Part shown: positions 62,839-64,000 of the stretch, in pieces
Layout of the letters: each line of letters begins with the position of its first letter
Position numbering within the stretch: the stretch's first letter is position 1
Source of the DNA: Struthio camelus
Taxonomy: Eukaryota; Chordata; Aves; Struthioniformes; Struthionidae
NCBI RefSeq assembly: GCF_040807025.1
Contig: NC_090942.1
Coordinates: 80,333,987-80,397,986 of the forward strand
DNA: 64,000 nt
Direction: 5' to 3'
Notes under the pieces: generated by a model
What the model was told of the DNA's origin: nothing
Database searches by the model: none
The model's input: only the letters and a program-made list of their open reading frames with translations
Position numbers and translations under genes: made by a program

Positions 62839-64000
62839 ATATAACTTATATACGATGAATATGTTTGGGTTTTGGTGTTTCTTTTTCTTTGGTTGTTGTC
62901 TTTTTGTGTATGTATGTTCCCAAAAGAGGAACAGGGAGGAGTGAATGAGGCTTAATTTTCATCTTTATCTTAAAATCTGCTTGAGTACTATCTGCACTTT
63001 AGAGAGAATATGCAGTACTATCCCTGTTCTACATGCTTTATGCTGTCTATTACAAACTTCTGTTCTTATTAAAGAAGACACAAGATTGTAACCGTAAGTG
63101 TATGCCTTTTTTCATGGTGTCTGTGTGCAAAGACAGTTATTTGTGCTAATTTTGTCATTTGTAGTATGCCCTTCTAAAATTAAGTTTAAAAAAATTGTTT
63201 CAAAACAGGATTTGAAACACAGACGATAAATGTAAATGACATACCAAGGATGAAAAAGGTAAGGAAGAAATTTTATTAATTCTTTTGTTCTTTCTGAATT
63301 TGTCCTTTTTTTTTTTTTTTAGAAACAAGACGTATGCATTTAAAATTAGAAGAACTCTGCTAGAGATAAACTGAAGGCTAAAATTGTTTTTAACCTTTGA
63401 AGTTTGCATTGTATAGCCTTCTACTTGTTAGCTGGTGATTTTCTGTGTTGTTTTGTGCAAAGAAAACAAGAGAGTAGGAAACTTATATGTATCTATCTGC
63501 CTATATATCTATGTATATCTATGTGTCTGTATAAGATGTTCATAGATATCTTGCCTAATATGGATCAACATCATATTCTGTTGAATTTTGCTTATTGAGA
63601 GCTCAATGTTTTGAGGTTTTAGAAGCTTAGAAGGATGTATTTGTGGGGTAAATAGCTTAAAACAGATAACCAAACCCCTCTATTTTATTTGATACATGTG
63701 AAAGATGAGCATATGTTATATTGCCACTTGCATTGACTCTGCAACTATTATTTTAGAGATTTTCTAGTGCCAAATATTCTTTTTGACAGATCAAATGATA
63801 CAAAATATTTTTTTTTACAACTTCATTCAGTTCTAAAGACATACAGTGATGTTGCTTGATTTTAATTGACCCCAGGATCATTTTAAACAAGTTACTATCT
63901 GATGTTGTTTCATATGGATTCTTTTGCTTAAAGCATTTTTAAAGGGGAACATCACTTGGTAATTAAAAACAGCACTTGCAGTTGGGTAGCTATTTGACCG

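Larger units (their letters stand above)
60760..64000. other. intron-like DNA, upstream part of the minus-strand gene
   Basis: AT-rich with T/A runs near 61449, 61608 and 61661, an 18-bp hairpin (62799-62838) and a degenerate TATC tract (about 63484-63530). One weak exon candidate lies at 62202-62328. No promoter or CpG island appears, so the gene's 5' end lies beyond the window. Confidence 0.5.

Noticed and set aside
1..64000. A novel prokaryotic-type or defence system
   Set aside because: The sequence is vertebrate nuclear DNA with CpG island, intron-like structure and CR1 repeats. No operon, CRISPR or phage features are present.

Overview
This window looks like nuclear DNA of a bird. It is AT-rich and repeat-poor. 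The only interspersed repeats I can recognise are three short, 5'-truncated CR1/L3-type LINE pieces (about 13.5, 51.8 and 57.4 kb). The 51.8 kb copy carries the ATTCTGTG-type 3' end typical of avian and other sauropsid CR1. I see no SINEs, L1, bacterial operons, CRISPR arrays, rRNA or tRNA genes.

Layout. Positions 1-3.4 kb are plain AT-rich DNA. A TATA-type core promoter may lie at 3.47 kb. A strong CpG island covers about 3.96-5.06 kb and holds three consensus plus-strand splice donors and a G-quadruplex motif. From 5 to 64 kb the sequence is mostly intron-like, with many homopolymer and microsatellite tracts.

The main result is a set of short open segments on the MINUS strand, bounded by splice-like sites: 60684-60759, 60039-60130, 52332-52487, 37453-37576, 26543-26576, 17856-17901, 15196-15299 and 14827-14986. 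Read 5' to 3' on the minus strand they keep one reading frame across all seven junctions. I picked the two smallest (26.5 and 17.9 kb) partly because they fit, so they are the weakest. I propose one protein-coding gene more than 46 kb long that enters from the right and runs leftwards, with its 3' end possibly near 6.6 kb. I do not recognise the protein. It has a charged Ser/Lys/Glu-rich stretch, then helix-rich sequence, then a Lys-rich basic stretch.

The CpG island lies beyond the presumed 3' end of that gene, and its donors point to the right. It may therefore start a plus-strand transcript running antisense to the minus-strand gene, but no plus-strand coding exon is firmly supported. Several inverted repeats and short tandem duplications are recorded. 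I found no novel defence or mobile system; this is mostly ordinary intronic DNA.
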